From assembly GCF_018599245.1 (NCBI RefSeq), contig NZ_JAHEVJ010000002.1, positions 310,001-374,000 on the forward strand: a stretch of DNA of 64,000 nt, in the 5' to 3' direction. The notes under the pieces were generated by a model. It made no database searches, was not told the DNA's origin, and saw only the letters and a list, made by a program, of their open reading frames with translations. This stretch comes from Aliiroseovarius lamellibrachiae. Its GTDB lineage: Bacteria; Pseudomonadota; Alphaproteobacteria; Rhodobacterales; Rhodobacteraceae. Positions 42,944-55,973 of the stretch are shown here, in pieces (the first letter of the stretch is position 1; every line of letters starts with the position of its first letter). Position numbers and translations under genes: made by a program.

Positions 42944-45270
42944 TAGTCCGCCGTCAAAAGCGGTGGCTTTTTCTTGGACCCAAGCTGGGCGTTTTTCGGT
43001 TTCTCCATACGAAGATCCAGCTCGCCAGCTTTCACGCCAACCTGCACCATGCCGCCCTTGGCAAGCTTGCCAAACAACAGCTCTTCGGCCAGCGGCTTTT
43101 TGATGTGCTCTTGGATCACACGGCCCAAGGGGCGCGCGCCCATGCGGTCATCATAGCCTTTTTCGGCAATCCATTCGGCGGCCGCACGGGTCAGTTCAAT
43201 TGTCACGCCACGGTCCAAAAGCTGGGCCTCAAGCTGCATCACGAACTTCTCAACCACTTGCAAGATCACCTCTTTGCCCAATGGGGCAAAGCTGATCACC
43301 GCGTCCAGACGGTTGCGGAATTCTGGCGTAAAGGTCCGTTCAATCGCGGCGGTGTCTTCGCCGGTTCGACGTTCCCGACCAAAGCCCACAGCAGATTTCG
43401 CCTGTTCAGACGCGCCCGCATTTGAGGTCATGATCAGCACCACATTGCGGAAGCTCACCGTGCGCCCGTTGTGGTCCGTCAGCTCGCCATTATCCATGAC
43501 TTGCAACAGGATATTATAGACATCCGGGTGCGCCTTTTCCATTTCATCCAGAAGCAGCACACAATGGGGATGTTGATCCACACCGTCGGTCAAAAGCCCG
43601 CCCTGATCAAAGCCGACATAGCCGGGGGGCGCGCCAATCAGGCGCGAAACGGCGTGTTTCTCCATATATTCTGACATATCAAAGCGCAGAAGTTCCACAC
43701 CCAGATTGTCGGCCAGCTGTTTGGCGACCTCGGTTTTCCCGACACCTGTTGGCCCGGCAAACAGATAGTTGCCGATCGGTTTTTCAGGTTCGCGCAGACC
43801 GGCACGGGCCAGTTTGATCGCCGAGGACAGCGCATCAATGGCTTTGTCCTGACCAAACACCACGCGCTTCAGCGATCTCTCCAGATCGCGCAGGGTTTCG
43901 GCATCATCTTTCGACACGCTTTTCGGCGGAATGCGGGCGATTTTGGCCACAACAGCTTCGATTTCCTTCACGCCGATATTTTTGCGGCGTTTGCTTTCTG
44001 CGACCAGATGTTGGGCGGCCCCGGCCTCATCAATCACATCAATCGCTTTATCCGGCAGCTTGCGGTCGTTCACATAACGATCCGACAGCTCCACTGCGGT
44101 TTTGATCGCATCGGCGGTGTATTTCACCCCGTGATGCTCTTCAAAATACGGCTTCAACCCTTTCAGGATCTTGATCGCATCATCCACAGAGGGTTCATTC
44201 ACGTCGATTTTCTGGAACCGGCGGCTGAGCGCGCGGTCCTTTTCAAAATGCTGACGGAACTCTTTATAGGTGGTGGATCCCATGCAGCGCAGTTTCCCGC
44301 CCTGAAGCGCAGGCTTCAGCAGGTTAGAGGCATCCATCGCCCCACCTGACGTGGCACCCGCACCGATCACCGTGTGAATTTCGTCAATGAACAGCACCGC
44401 ATCCGGGTGATCTTCAAGCTCTTTCATCACCGCTTTCAGACGCTCTTCGAAATCGCCGCGATAACGGGTGCCTGCCAAAAGCGCGCCCATATCCAGCGAA
44501 TAAATGGTGGTTTCCGACAGGATTTCCGGGATTTCACCGGCAATGATCTTGGTGGCAAGCCCTTCGGCGATGGCGGTTTTGCCCACACCCGGATCGCCCA
44601 CCAAAAGCGGGTTGTTTTTACGGCGGCGGCACAGCACCTGAATGGCGCGCTCCACCTCGTGATCGCGACCGATCAGCGGGTCAATATCGCCTTCACGCGC
44701 CTTGGCGTTCAGATCGACGCAATATTTACCCAGGGCCGTTTCTTTTTCCTCAGCCGGCTCTGCATCGGTCGCCATTTCGTCTTCGAAATCAGGCGTGCCA
44801 GAGATCGGGCGCGAATCGCCAAAGCTGGGGTCTTTTGCCACGCCGTGCGCGATGTAATTCACCGCGTCATAGCGGGTCATATCCTGTTCTTGCAGGAAAA
44901 ATGCCGCATTAGATTCGCGTTCCGCAAAGATCGCGACCAGCACATTGGCGCCGGTTACTTCGGTGCGGCCAGAGCTTTGCACATGGATCGCGGCGCGTTG
45001 GATCACGCGCTGGAAGGCGGCCGTTGGCACGGCTTCATTGCCCTCGAGATCGGTGATCAAGGTTGAAAGTTCTTCGTCAATGAACTCAAGCAACACTTTT
45101 CGCAATTCCCCGAGATCCACGGAACAGGCCTGCAACACGCGGGCGGCATCCGGTTCATCAAGCAGCGACAGAAGCAGATGCTCCAGCGTTGCCAGTTCAT
45201 GCTTGCGCTCATTTGCCAGGCCTAGGGCGTGGTGAATGGCGTCTTCGAGCGGTTTAGAAAAGGACGGCAC
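42943..45270 (-). CDS. clpA: ATP-dependent Clp protease ATP-binding subunit ClpA
   Basis: A 775-residue AAA+ unfoldase: N domain repeats (residues 1-150), first AAA with Walker [14 protein letters not shown], second AAA with [13 protein letters not shown] and [14 protein letters not shown]. The VGF tripeptide in [10 protein letters not shown] serves as the ClpP-binding loop. It starts at GTG 45270, preceded by GAGGAG eight bases upstream; the frame to 45339 has no such site. The adaptor gene clpS, often next to clpA, is not adjacent here. Confidence 0.95.
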   Translation of the reverse strand: MPSFSKPLEDAIHHALGLANERKHELATLEHLLLSLLDEPDAARVLQACSVDLGELRKVLLEFIDEELSTLITDLEGNEAVPTAAFQRVIQRAAIHVQSSGRTEVTGANVLVAIFAERESNAAFFLQEQDMTRYDAVNYIAHGVAKDPSFGDSRPISGTPDFEDEMATDAEPAEEKETALGKYCVDLNAKAREGDIDPLIGRDHEVERAIQVLCRRRKNNPLLVGDPGVGKTAIAEGLATKIIAGEIPEILSETTIYSLDMGALLAGTRYRGDFEERLKAVMKELEDHPDAVLFIDEIHTVIGAGATSGGAMDASNLLKPALQGGKLRCMGSTTYKEFRQHFEKDRALSRRFQKIDVNEPSVDDAIKILKGLKPYFEEHHGVKYTADAIKTAVELSDRYVNDRKLPDKAIDVIDEAGAAQHLVAESKRRKNIGVKEIEAVVAKIARIPPKSVSKDDAETLRDLERSLKRVVFGQDKAIDALSSAIKLARAGLREPEKPIGNYLFAGPTGVGKTEVAKQLADNLGVELLRFDMSEYMEKHAVSRLIGAPPGYVGFDQGGLLTDGVDQHPHCVLLLDEMEKAHPDVYNILLQVMDNGELTDHNGRTVSFRNVVLIMTSNAGASEQAKSAVGFGRERRTGEDTAAIERTFTPEFRNRLDAVISFAPLGKEVILQVVEKFVMQLEAQLLDRGVTIELTRAAAEWIAEKGYDDRMGARPLGRVIQEHIKKPLAEELLFGKLAKGGMVQVGVKAGELDLRMEKPKNAQLGSKKKPPLLTAD

Positions 45271-45417
45271 GTGGCATTCTCCTCGTAATCTGCGCAGTTT
45301 TTTACTGCGTGGGGTCTTGGCCCCCCAGATTGGCCTCATATGTTTAAGTTTCGGTTTTCCCAGCGGTTCTTCAAGCCTTTTATTCTCAATTTCTTGCGAA
45401 TATGGCGTGAAGACCCT

Positions 45418-46230
45418 TTAAAAGCTGTCTTTTCGGCGGCGGATTTCCGCGAAAACCTCGGTGTTTGGGGCGCTTTCCATACCGATGGCGGCTTTCACCT
45501 CGGGTAAATGAGCGCGTAAATAGGGGTTTGTGGCCAGTTCAAGTGATAAAAGAGACGGCACAGTGGGCTGTTTCTCGGCACGTTTGGCGGTGATCTGATG
45601 CTGGCGGGTGGCCAGTGCGGCGTTGTCAGGGTCTATGGTCACCGCAAAAGCGGCGTTGGCGGCCGTGTATTCATGACCAGAACAGATTTGGGTATGGGGC
45701 GGCAGTTTTGCAAGAGCCGACAGGCTTTCATACATCTGATCAGGTGTGCCTTCGAACAAACGCCCACATCCCAGCGCCATCAAACTGTCGCCGGTAAAGG
45801 CCACGGCGCTGTCAGGCAGATGATACGCGATATGGCCCACGGTGTGCCCCGGCACGTCGATGATATCAACGCGGTGTCCGACAAATTCAAAACTGTCCCC
45901 GGCCACAACAGGGCGCGCCAAAGGGGGCAGGCGGTGGGCGTCCACCTCGGCCCCAACCACCAGCGCGCCGGTGGATTTCACCAGATCCGCGACCCCGTCG
46001 ATGTGATCCCAATGGTGATGGGTCAGCCAAATTTCCGACAATTGCCAACCGCGCTTGGCCAACTCCGCCTCAATCGGTGCGGCCTCGCCCACGTCGATGA
46101 CGGCGGTGGCACCACTGGCGGGATCATGTAGCAAATAGGTATAGTTATCGCCCAGATAGGGCAGTGTGACCAAGGTAAGATCAGCGGGCAAATGATGGGT
46201 CTGAACAGGGGTCTCAGTGGCGAATGACAT
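45418..46230 (-). CDS. gloB: Hydroxyacylglutathione hydrolase (glyoxalase II)
   Basis: A 270-residue metallo-beta-lactamase-fold enzyme. Zinc motif THHHWDHIDG, further ligands in PGHTVGHIAY, FTGDSLM and GHEYTAAN, and a C-terminal domain ending RRRKDSF. It hydrolyses S-lactoylglutathione in methylglyoxal detoxification. AAAGGAG precedes the ATG. Divergent from the DUF938 gene. Confidence 0.94.
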   Translation of the reverse strand: MSFATETPVQTHHLPADLTLVTLPYLGDNYTYLLHDPASGATAVIDVGEAAPIEAELAKRGWQLSEIWLTHHHWDHIDGVADLVKSTGALVVGAEVDAHRLPPLARPVVAGDSFEFVGHRVDIIDVPGHTVGHIAYHLPDSAVAFTGDSLMALGCGRLFEGTPDQMYESLSALAKLPPHTQICSGHEYTAANAAFAVTIDPDNAALATRQHQITAKRAEKQPTVPSLLSLELATNPYLRAHLPEVKAAIGMESAPNTEVFAEIRRRKDSF

Positions 46231-46368
46231 GCACGCTCCTTTAGGGCTGGGGAACCAGTCTTGCGCAATTCGCCCGAAGGCTCAATACTGCTTTGGGTGA
46301 GATATGCGTTTTGCCGGGTAAATGATTGGTTCATTTGTGTGGGGCGGTATGGCGATTTGGGGGGCTGC

Positions 46369-47025
46369 ATGGCTGGGGAAAGGCCACATTCTGTGGCATG
46401 TATTGCAAATGAAGAGGTCCAGGATGGGCGTCTCAGCGCGCCGTCGGCGGCCCGCAATATCGCGCCGATCCTAACCGCCTTACGTCCTTATTTGCCTGAA
46501 AATGGCTATGCGTTGGAGCTTGCCTCGGGCACGGGGGAGCACGCAATTTCCTATGCGCGGACCTTTCCCGGAATTGTCTGGCAGCCCACTGACATTGCCA
46601 CCGAACGTCTTGACAGCATTGATGCCTGGCGCGCCCAGGCGGGGTTGCGCAATATGCGGCTGGCACAGTTTCTGGACGCGACCCAACCCGATTGGTGCGC
46701 CGACGGGTTTGACGTGATGATCACCGTGAACCTTCTGCATCTGATTTCCGGGCCTGCGATGCGCGCCGTTGTGGCCGGTGTGGCCCGCAGCCTAGCGGTC
46801 GGCGGGCGATGGTGTCTTTACGGGCCTTTCAGGTCCGGTGGCGGGTTTAGGTCTGAGGGCGACCGCGCGTTCCACCAATCGCTCTCCTCGCATGATCCCG
46901 ATATCGGCTATAAAGACGTGGAAACGGTTGAGGCGACAGCGGATCAACACGGGTTTGCCTGTCTGGCGCGACTTGAAATGCCCGCCAACAATCTGATGCT
47001 GATCTTTGAGAAACGCCCGCACTGA
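46369..47025 (+). CDS. DUF938 methyltransferase-like protein
   Basis: A 218-residue protein. N-terminal RLSAPSAARNIAPI and the SAM-type motif ALELASGTGEHA are typical of DUF938, with LYGPFRSGGGF further on. It has a class I methyltransferase-like fold, but the substrate is unknown. The start at 46369 is chosen because the frame upstream to 46261 overlaps the gloB promoter. Confidence 0.87.
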   Translation: MAGERPHSVACIANEEVQDGRLSAPSAARNIAPILTALRPYLPENGYALELASGTGEHAISYARTFPGIVWQPTDIATERLDSIDAWRAQAGLRNMRLAQFLDATQPDWCADGFDVMITVNLLHLISGPAMRAVVAGVARSLAVGGRWCLYGPFRSGGGFRSEGDRAFHQSLSSHDPDIGYKDVETVEATADQHGFACLARLEMPANNLMLIFEKRPH

Positions 47026-47210
47026 GGCGCGATGGATTGCGCCACAAGCGATGCCGCCAAAAGACACACCTGAATAGGGCTTGGCATTTCACTCCTTTTC
47101 GCAAAAACTGCCCGCAAGAGATCTTCCTTTTGAGGGGATCAAAGCCAGCGTTTATCGCGGTGCGCCTGCGCCGCTCAAATTGGGGCAGTCTTTGAGGCTG
47201 AGGTCGGTTC

Positions 47211-47978
47211 ATGCATCTTGATGTGCAAGATCTTCGCAATTTCTATTACCGCAGCACCCTTGGGCGCTCGGCGCAGAAATCTGTGCGTGATAAAGTGATG
47301 GCGCTGTGGCCGCCGGACCGCAGCAAGGGGCAGACGGTGGTGGGCTTTGGCTTTGCCGTGCCTTTGCTGCGCCCGTATCTGCCGACCGCGCGCCGGGTGA
47401 TTGGCTTGATGCCTGCGCCCCAAGGGGTGATGCCTTGGCCCGCGGGCATGGCCAATGTGTCGGCCTTGGTGGAAGAAACGATCTGGCCGCTGGAAACCGG
47501 TGTGGTGGATAAGCTGGTGGTGATGCACGGGCTGGAAACTTCGGAAAACCCGATCTTTGTGCTGGATGAGATTTACCGCGTGCTTGGCCCCGGTGGCCGC
47601 GCGCTTTTTGTTGTGCCCAATCGCGCCGGGCTTTGGGCGCGCTCTGACAAAACACCGTTTGGTTTTGGGCGCCCCTATTCGGCGGGGCAACTTGAGGGGC
47701 AATTGAAGGCCTATGGGTTTAAGGTCGAACGCCACCTATCTGCGCTTTACCAACCGCCATCCTCGCGCCGCTTCTGGTTAAAAACCGGCGCGTTCTGGGA
47801 GCGTGTCGGCCAGCAATTGCCCATCGTGATGGGCGGCGGTGTGCTGATGGTCGAAGTCTCCAAACAAATCCCCGCCCCCAAACGCCCCAAACTGGCGCAA
47901 GCCGTCCGCCGTCCACTGAAAGTGCTTGAGGGGATGGGCGTGCCCGAACCCTCGGCGTCAAAACTGCCGGGGGCGTAA
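47211..47978 (+). CDS. Class I SAM-dependent methyltransferase (UbiE-like)
   Basis: A 255-residue protein. [11 protein letters not shown] stands in place of the usual glycine-rich motif I, so SAM binding is atypical. [12 protein letters not shown] and [20 protein letters not shown] match motifs of methyltransferase type 11. The C-terminal 40 residues are basic and Pro-rich. Family members near gloB are common in Rhodobacteraceae; substrate unknown. Confidence 0.8.
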   Translation: MHLDVQDLRNFYYRSTLGRSAQKSVRDKVMALWPPDRSKGQTVVGFGFAVPLLRPYLPTARRVIGLMPAPQGVMPWPAGMANVSALVEETIWPLETGVVDKLVVMHGLETSENPIFVLDEIYRVLGPGGRALFVVPNRAGLWARSDKTPFGFGRPYSAGQLEGQLKAYGFKVERHLSALYQPPSSRRFWLKTGAFWERVGQQLPIVMGGGVLMVEVSKQIPAPKRPKLAQAVRRPLKVLEGMGVPEPSASKLPGA

Positions 47979-48560
47979 GGGTGGGGATCTGCGTCGTCGG
48001 TCAGGTGAAATTGCGCAGACTGGCAGTTCCCCGGCCTGACGCAAATGGTTCATCAAGGAGACGATGTTTTCTGCGCCTCTGAAAATGCAATCACCTGCGC
48101 GCCCGATCCGCTTGTCTTCACCCTCACGGCCAATCCGTTTCACACTACCGCTGTCACCTGTTTCAGCCACCGAACAAAATAGAATCACACGTCGTTTTTG
48201 TGTCGTTGAAGGGCGAAAAGGCGGGTGTTTTCGATGGAAACGGACCATTTACGCGAGTTATTAACCTGAGAAATGGTTTCGGTATGCAATTGTATCCAAT
48301 AAACATCGCCACGTTCATACGCCACAGGTTTGCCGAATTATCCTATGCCCAAAGGCATCTGGCCCACTCTCACCCGGGAACGGCAAAAAAATCACTGCTT
48401 ATGTTGGCGTTAAACCCGTTCATCCCTGTTGCGACGAAGGGTTTTCCCTGTTACACCCCGACGCGATTTAGATGACACGCGAAGAACGCGGCATCACTTA
48501 GGCCGCCCCGATTTGCCACCCGGCAGATTTCGAAGGGGCTCAGACATCGGAAGGGTGGAC
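47979..48560. other. Long intergenic region upstream of the ATP synthase operon
   Basis: No gene supported in these 582 bases. A 66-codon ORF at 48064-48264 has AAGGAG three bases upstream, but the spacing is poor and the protein is low in complexity. GTCAGG/CCTGAC (48000-48005, 48035-48040) forms a stem after the methyltransferase gene. The atp promoter should lie near 48429-48457. Confidence 0.5.
48429..48457 (+). promoter_or_regulatory. Candidate atp operon promoter
   Basis: TTGCGA (48429-48434), 17 bases, TACACC (48452-48457). It would give a leader of about 100 bases before atpH. The match to consensus is moderate. Confidence 0.35.
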
Positions 48561-49121
48561 GTGTCCGAACCAGTCTCGATTTCAACTGGCATTGCCCAGC
48601 GTTATGCCACAGCCGTCTTTGAATTGGCCAAAGAGGGTAAGAAACTGAAAGCCGTGGAAGGGGATCTTGATGCCCTTGAAGCTGTTCTCGCCGATAGTGC
48701 GGATTTCCGTAACCTGATCACGTCACCGGTCTATACCCGTGATGAACAGGGTGCGGGCGTTGGTGCCATCGCCAAACAAATGAAACTTTCGCCAATGGTG
48801 GCAAACGTGCTGGGTCTTATGGCCCAGAAACGACGTTTGTTTGCTTTGCCTCAACTGGTTGCTGCCCTTCGTGCCGCAATTGCTGAGGACAAAGGTGAGG
48901 TGACCGCAGAGGTCACCGCAGCCAAAGCCATGACCAAGGCGCAACAAGACAAACTTGCCAAATCGCTGAAAGCGTCCATTGGCAAGGATGTGAAGGTTAA
49001 TGTGGCCGTGGATGAGGATCTCATCGGCGGTCTCGTTGTGAAAGTGGGTTCGCGGATGATCGATACGTCGATCAAAGCGAAGCTTGATGCATTGCAGAAT
49101 TCCATGAAAGAGGTCGGATAA
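48561..49121 (+). CDS. atpH: ATP synthase F1 delta subunit
   Basis: A 186-residue delta subunit from GTG 48561, preceded by GGAAGGG five bases upstream. The N-terminal six-helix domain starts [17 protein letters not shown]. The C-terminal [22 protein letters not shown] is the family signature. It is the stalk protein joining F1 to the b subunits. First gene of atpHAGDC; the stop overlaps the atpA start by one base (TAATG). The frame upstream to 48429 is not needed for full length. Confidence 0.95.
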   Translation: MSEPVSISTGIAQRYATAVFELAKEGKKLKAVEGDLDALEAVLADSADFRNLITSPVYTRDEQGAGVGAIAKQMKLSPMVANVLGLMAQKRRLFALPQLVAALRAAIAEDKGEVTAEVTAAKAMTKAQQDKLAKSLKASIGKDVKVNVAVDEDLIGGLVVKVGSRMIDTSIKAKLDALQNSMKEVG

Positions 49122-50659
49122 TGGGTATCCAAGCAGCAGAAATTTCTGCGATCCTTAAGGACCAGATCAAAAACTTTGGCCAAGACGCCGAAGTGGCCGA
49201 AGTTGGCCGCGTGTTGTCCGTCGGTGACGGTATCGCGCGTGTGTATGGTCTGGACAACATCCAAGCAGGTGAGATGGTCGAATTCCCCGGTGGTATCCGC
49301 GGAATGGCCTTGAACCTCGAAGCAGACAACGTTGGTGTTGTTATCTTCGGCTCGGACCGCGACATTAAAGAAGGCGACACCGTTAAACGGACCAACGCCA
49401 TCGTTGACGTTCCAACCGGTGATGAACTTTTGGGTCGCGTCGTAGACGGCCTTGGCAACCCGATCGACGGCAAAGGCCCGATCAAAACGTCCAAGCGTTC
49501 CGTTGCCGACGTGAAAGCACCGGGCATCATCCCGCGTAAATCGGTTCACGAACCGATGGCAACTGGCCTTAAGTCGGTTGACGCGATGATCCCAATTGGC
49601 CGTGGCCAGCGCGAACTTATCATTGGCGACCGCCAAACGGGTAAAACCGCTGTGGCCCTCGACGCCATCCTGAACCAAAAATCCTACAACGAAGCCGCTG
49701 GCGACGATGAAGGCAAGAAACTTTACTGTGTGTATGTTGCGATCGGCCAAAAGCGTTCGACCGTGGCACAGCTGGTGAAGAAACTGGAAGAAAGCGGCGC
49801 GATTGAATATTCGATCGTTGTGGCTGCCACCGCTTCTGACCCGGCCCCAATGCAGTTCCTGGCACCCTATGCTGCGACCGCAATGGCTGAACACTTCCGT
49901 GACAACGGCCGCCACGCGCTGATCATCTATGATGATCTGTCAAAGCAAGCTGTGTCTTACCGCCAGATGTCGCTTTTGCTGCGTCGTCCACCCGGTCGTG
50001 AAGCCTACCCTGGTGACGTTTTCTATCTTCACTCGCGCCTTCTGGAACGTTCGGCAAAACTGAACGAAGATTACGGTTCCGGTTCCTTGACCGCGCTGCC
50101 CGTGATTGAAACCCAAGGTGGCGACGTTTCCGCGTTTATTCCAACCAACGTGATTTCGATCACCGACGGTCAGATCTTCTTGGAAACTGAACTGTTTTAC
50201 CAAGGGATCCGTCCTGCTGTGAACACCGGTCTGTCGGTGTCGCGCGTTGGCTCCTCGGCGCAAACCAAAGCGATGTCTTCGGTTGCTGGCCCGGTTAAAC
50301 TGTCGCTTGCTCAGTACCGCGAAATGGCTGCCTTTGCGCAGTTTGGTTCCGACCTCGACGCCTCGACCCAGCAATTGCTGAACCGTGGTGCGCGTCTGAC
50401 CGAACTGATGAAACAGGCGCAGTATTCGCCGCTGACCAACGCCGAGATTGTTTGCGTGATCTACGCAGGCACCAACGGTTACCTGGACAAAGTAGAGCTG
50501 ACCTCGGTTGGTCGTTTTGAAACTGGCCTCTTGAACCACCTGCGTTCCAAGCACGCTGACCTTCTGGACGATATCACCAACAATGACCGTAAGGTTAAAG
50601 GTGAGCTTGAGGACAAAGTCAAAGCTGCGCTGGACGCGTTCGCCGCTGACTTCGCTTAA
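49121..50659 (+). CDS. atpA: ATP synthase F1 alpha subunit
   Basis: A 512-residue alpha subunit of standard length. P-loop [11 protein letters not shown], signature [17 protein letters not shown], and [24 protein letters not shown]. It is the non-catalytic nucleotide-binding subunit of F1 and provides the arginine finger to beta. One-base overlap with atpH. Confidence 0.99.
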   Translation: MGIQAAEISAILKDQIKNFGQDAEVAEVGRVLSVGDGIARVYGLDNIQAGEMVEFPGGIRGMALNLEADNVGVVIFGSDRDIKEGDTVKRTNAIVDVPTGDELLGRVVDGLGNPIDGKGPIKTSKRSVADVKAPGIIPRKSVHEPMATGLKSVDAMIPIGRGQRELIIGDRQTGKTAVALDAILNQKSYNEAAGDDEGKKLYCVYVAIGQKRSTVAQLVKKLEESGAIEYSIVVAATASDPAPMQFLAPYAATAMAEHFRDNGRHALIIYDDLSKQAVSYRQMSLLLRRPPGREAYPGDVFYLHSRLLERSAKLNEDYGSGSLTALPVIETQGGDVSAFIPTNVISITDGQIFLETELFYQGIRPAVNTGLSVSRVGSSAQTKAMSSVAGPVKLSLAQYREMAAFAQFGSDLDASTQQLLNRGARLTELMKQAQYSPLTNAEIVCVIYAGTNGYLDKVELTSVGRFETGLLNHLRSKHADLLDDITNNDRKVKGELEDKVKAALDAFAADFA

Positions 50660-50673
50660 GGGGGCATAGAACC

Positions 50674-52997
<2,324 letters not shown>

Positions 52998-53055
52998 TCT
53001 GGGACCGTGACGGGGTGGGCCTGCCCACCCCCGACCATCTTTAAGGAGACCCAAA

Positions 53056-53466
53056 ATGGCTGATACGATGCAATTCGATCTGGTGTCGCCCGAGCGCCGC
53101 CTCGCGTCACTGCAGGCCACCGCAGTTCAGCTGCCGGGTGCCGATGGCGATATGACCGCCATGCCGAACCACGCGCCAACCATCACAACGCTTCGCCCCG
53201 GCATCGTTCGTGTGGAAAGCCCCGAAGGCAACGCCGATTTCGCCGTGTCCGGGGGCTTCGCCGAAGTGTCCGCAACCGGTATGTCGGTTCTGGCTGAACG
53301 CGCCGTTCCAGTGGCCGAGATGACGCAAGACGTGGTGAACAGCTTTGTTCAAGACGCCGCTGACGCATCTTCAAATGCGACCGCTGAAAACCTGGACGCC
53401 CTCGCCAAACGCACCGTGGACATCGCGGCAATGGCAAGCGAACTGGGCCTGAACGCGAACAGCTGA
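53056..53466 (+). CDS. atpC: ATP synthase F1 epsilon subunit
   Basis: A 136-residue subunit. The N-terminal beta-sandwich ([27 protein letters not shown]) is complete and the C-terminal helical part is short, as in many alphaproteobacteria. It couples the rotor and may inhibit ATP hydrolysis. AAGGAG precedes the start. A bidirectional terminator follows. Confidence 0.97.
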   Translation: MADTMQFDLVSPERRLASLQATAVQLPGADGDMTAMPNHAPTITTLRPGIVRVESPEGNADFAVSGGFAEVSATGMSVLAERAVPVAEMTQDVVNSFVQDAADASSNATAENLDALAKRTVDIAAMASELGLNANS

Positions 53467-53485
53467 TCCACGATCACAAGACACG

Positions 53486-53517
53486 AAAAAGCCCCGCCGT
53501 TTGGTGGGGCTTTTTTT
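53486..53517. terminator. Bidirectional terminator between atpC and ddaH
   Basis: AAGCCCCGCC (53489-53498) and GGTGGGGCTT (53503-53512) form a 10-bp stem with loop GTTT, followed by a T run and preceded by an A run, so it can act for both convergent transcripts. Confidence 0.92.
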
Positions 53518-53577
53518 ATGACATAATCTGGCCTGCCCGGTCGGCGGCCCGTGACCCGCGCCGTAACACCGGCTGTC

Positions 53578-54360
53578 TTAGAACCGCAGCGACAAACATG
53601 ACATGCCACCATCAAGCTTGGCACATTCCGAGTTGTTGATTGTGACCACGTCAAACCCGGCCTTGTCCAGCATCTCTGCTGTGCGCGGGAACCCCGCTGG
53701 GCAGAGCACATATTGGTTGAACCGAATGCTGTTGGCCGCGGGTTCTTCGCCCTCGGCGACATGCAAAACACGGTAGCCCTCAAAACACCCCGACGCATCC
53801 AAGCGCCGCGTCGACAGGATGGTGTCTTCGTTCAGCAACGAGCAATCGGTCTTGAAATGCAACACGCCGGGCGGGGTGAAAACTTCGCGCAGCGCATGCC
53901 CCCATTCGGCGACAATCTCGGCCAGTTCCGCAACACCCGCCGCATCGGTTCGGTCCGACCGGCCAACCAAGACCTCGCGCCCCGTCACCAGAATATCCCC
54001 GCCTTCGATATGCCCCGGTCCAGTGATCTGACGCACATCTTGATAGACCGCACGCAGGGCGGGTTCCATTTCGGCCACTTCCCCCATGCGGCTCGGTGCG
54101 CCGGGCCGCATCAGGATCGCCCCTTGCGGCAAACACAGCGCGGTATCCTCAACAAATACAGCGTCCGGAAAGGCATCCAGCGGCGGCAGTTCGATCACCT
54201 TGGCCCCCGTCCGTTTCAGGGTCGCGACATAATGGGCATGGTCCGCCAGCATCTGGTCAAGATCCGGTACGCCTATGTCTTCGGCGCGCAGCCCGTCGAT
54301 GATACTGGCCGAAGGACGGCGGGTGATGGCGTGTGAAAATTCAAAACTTGGATGGGTCAT
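53578..54360 (-). CDS. ddaH: Dimethylarginine dimethylaminohydrolase-like amidinotransferase
   Basis: A 260-residue member of the guanidino-group modifying family. Motifs are FVEDTALCLP, GPGHIEGGDIL, the catalytic histidine in LHFKTDCSLL, and the nucleophile Cys255 in DGGMSC near the C-terminus. DDAH hydrolyses N-omega-methylated arginines to citrulline and methylamines; related enzymes act on arginine. It overlaps the aruI-type gene by four bases as the last gene of an arginine catabolism operon, so its true substrate may be arginine, methylarginine or a pathway intermediate. Confidence 0.85.
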   Translation of the reverse strand: MTHPSFEFSHAITRRPSASIIDGLRAEDIGVPDLDQMLADHAHYVATLKRTGAKVIELPPLDAFPDAVFVEDTALCLPQGAILMRPGAPSRMGEVAEMEPALRAVYQDVRQITGPGHIEGGDILVTGREVLVGRSDRTDAAGVAELAEIVAEWGHALREVFTPPGVLHFKTDCSLLNEDTILSTRRLDASGCFEGYRVLHVAEGEEPAANSIRFNQYVLCPAGFPRTAEMLDKAGFDVVTINNSECAKLDGGMSCLSLRF

Positions 54361-55973
54361 TGGGGGCTCGTTTCGTAACCGGGGCGTGCCACATTCGGCG
54401 CGCGAATTTCGATTAAGGTTGGTCCGTCGTGCGATGTTGCAGAAGACAGCGCCGAGGCGATCGCCTTTGCGTCATCGCCACAGCGCCAGAACGGCATCTC
54501 GTGGGCGTTGGCGATATGTTCAAAATCCGGGGGCGTTGGGTCGCAGCCGACAACCGTCACATCAACGGCCTGCATCGAGGTTGCGATTTCCTGATAGCCA
54601 TGGTTGTTCCAAATCACAAAAGTAATGGGCAGGTTTTCATCAACGGCGCACATCATTTCAGGCAAGCTGAATTGCGCTCCGCCATCGCCGGAAATACAGA
54701 TAACCCGCGCCGAGGGCTCCGCGATCGCTGCCCCAATTGCGGCCGGAATACCGTAGCCAAGCGCACCAAACCCAGTGGCCGCATTGAACCAGCCCCCCGG
54801 TCGATCATGGTCGTAATAAAGATTGCCCGCATAGATCGGATAGGCAGAATCGCCCACAAAAATCGCGTTCGGCACGGCGTCTCTTGCGGCATTAAGAATT
54901 TCGGAGAGCGCACGCATCTCCGGCCCAAGTTCGTCAAAGGCGGCGTTGCGCGTCTGGGCGGCTCGCGCGGCTCCACCTGTGTTTGCGCGCGGGGCCGCAA
55001 GCTGCGAGGTCAGCACGTCCAGCACCTCCGCCGTATCCCCCAAAATTGTCAAATCGGCCCTGTGGCGGGCAAGCTGCTCGGCGCAGCGATCAACGCGGAT
55101 CAAGGTGTTGATCTGCGGCATCACACCGGTGGCATACATGTCGTAATCGGTTTGACCCAGCTCGGTGCCGAACGCCAGAACAAGATCCGATGCCTCGATC
55201 AACGCGCGCACCGCGGTCAGGCTTGGGCTGGCCGGAATGCCCAGCGGGTGATCAAATAAAACCCCACGGGCATTGACGGTTTGCACAACCGGGGCCCCCA
55301 GTTTTTCGGCAAATGCCCGAAGCTGCCTGGCGGCATGGCGCGTCCCACCGCCGGCCAGAATGACGGGCGCGCGGGCGTTTGAAATCATCTGTACCGCCTG
55401 TTTGATCTTTGCGGCATCGACGGGTGGTGCGCCGTTAGACGGCACGAGGAGGGGCGGTTGGGGCGCCTCTGCTCCTGCAACGTCCAGGGGGATCTCGACG
55501 TGGGTTGGCCCCGGACGCCCAGACCGAAAGGGGGCAAAGGCGCTGTCCAATGCAGGCGCCAAATCATCCGCACATTCCACCCGTTCCGACACCAAAGCCA
55601 CCGTTCGGGCCAAAGCTTGCTGATCTGGTAATTCGTGCAAATGGCCCAGGCCTTTGCCCAGACTGTCGGTGGCGTTTACCCCCGACACCACCAGCATCGG
55701 CACGCTATCGGCGCGGGCTTGTCCCATGGCCGTCAGCGTATTGGTCAGGCCGGGACCGGTGATCACAAAAGCCACCCCCGGTTTGCCGGACGTGCGCGCA
55801 TAGCCATCCGCCATAAACCCGGCCCCCTGTTCGTGCCGCGGGGTGACATGACGAATAGAGGAGGCCGCGAGCCCGCGATAAAGCTCGATTGTATGCACGC
55901 CGGGGATGCCAAACACACAGTCGACACCGCGCGCGGTCAAATGGGCAACCAGTGCCTCGCCAATGCTGGTCAT
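54357..55973 (-). CDS. aruI: 5-guanidino-2-oxopentanoate decarboxylase-like ThDP enzyme
   Basis: A 538-residue thiamine-diphosphate enzyme of the acetolactate synthase/benzoylformate decarboxylase type. The ThDP-activating glutamate is E48 (PRHEQGAGFMADGYAR) and the metal/diphosphate motif is GDGGAQFSLPEM...NNHGY. Its partner aminotransferase and the arginine-type importer point to AruI, which decarboxylates 2-ketoarginine to 4-guanidinobutyraldehyde. Four-base overlaps on both sides show coupled translation. A different 2-oxo acid substrate is possible. Confidence 0.82.
   Translation of the reverse strand: MTSIGEALVAHLTARGVDCVFGIPGVHTIELYRGLAASSIRHVTPRHEQGAGFMADGYARTSGKPGVAFVITGPGLTNTLTAMGQARADSVPMLVVSGVNATDSLGKGLGHLHELPDQQALARTVALVSERVECADDLAPALDSAFAPFRSGRPGPTHVEIPLDVAGAEAPQPPLLVPSNGAPPVDAAKIKQAVQMISNARAPVILAGGGTRHAARQLRAFAEKLGAPVVQTVNARGVLFDHPLGIPASPSLTAVRALIEASDLVLAFGTELGQTDYDMYATGVMPQINTLIRVDRCAEQLARHRADLTILGDTAEVLDVLTSQLAAPRANTGGAARAAQTRNAAFDELGPEMRALSEILNAARDAVPNAIFVGDSAYPIYAGNLYYDHDRPGGWFNAATGFGALGYGIPAAIGAAIAEPSARVICISGDGGAQFSLPEMMCAVDENLPITFVIWNNHGYQEIATSMQAVDVTVVGCDPTPPDFEHIANAHEMPFWRCGDDAKAIASALSSATSHDGPTLIEIRAPNVARPGYETSPQ

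Noticed and set aside
48064-48264. 66-codon ORF with AAGGAG upstream
   Set aside because: Spacing of three bases is poor, composition is low-complexity and it has no recognisable family.
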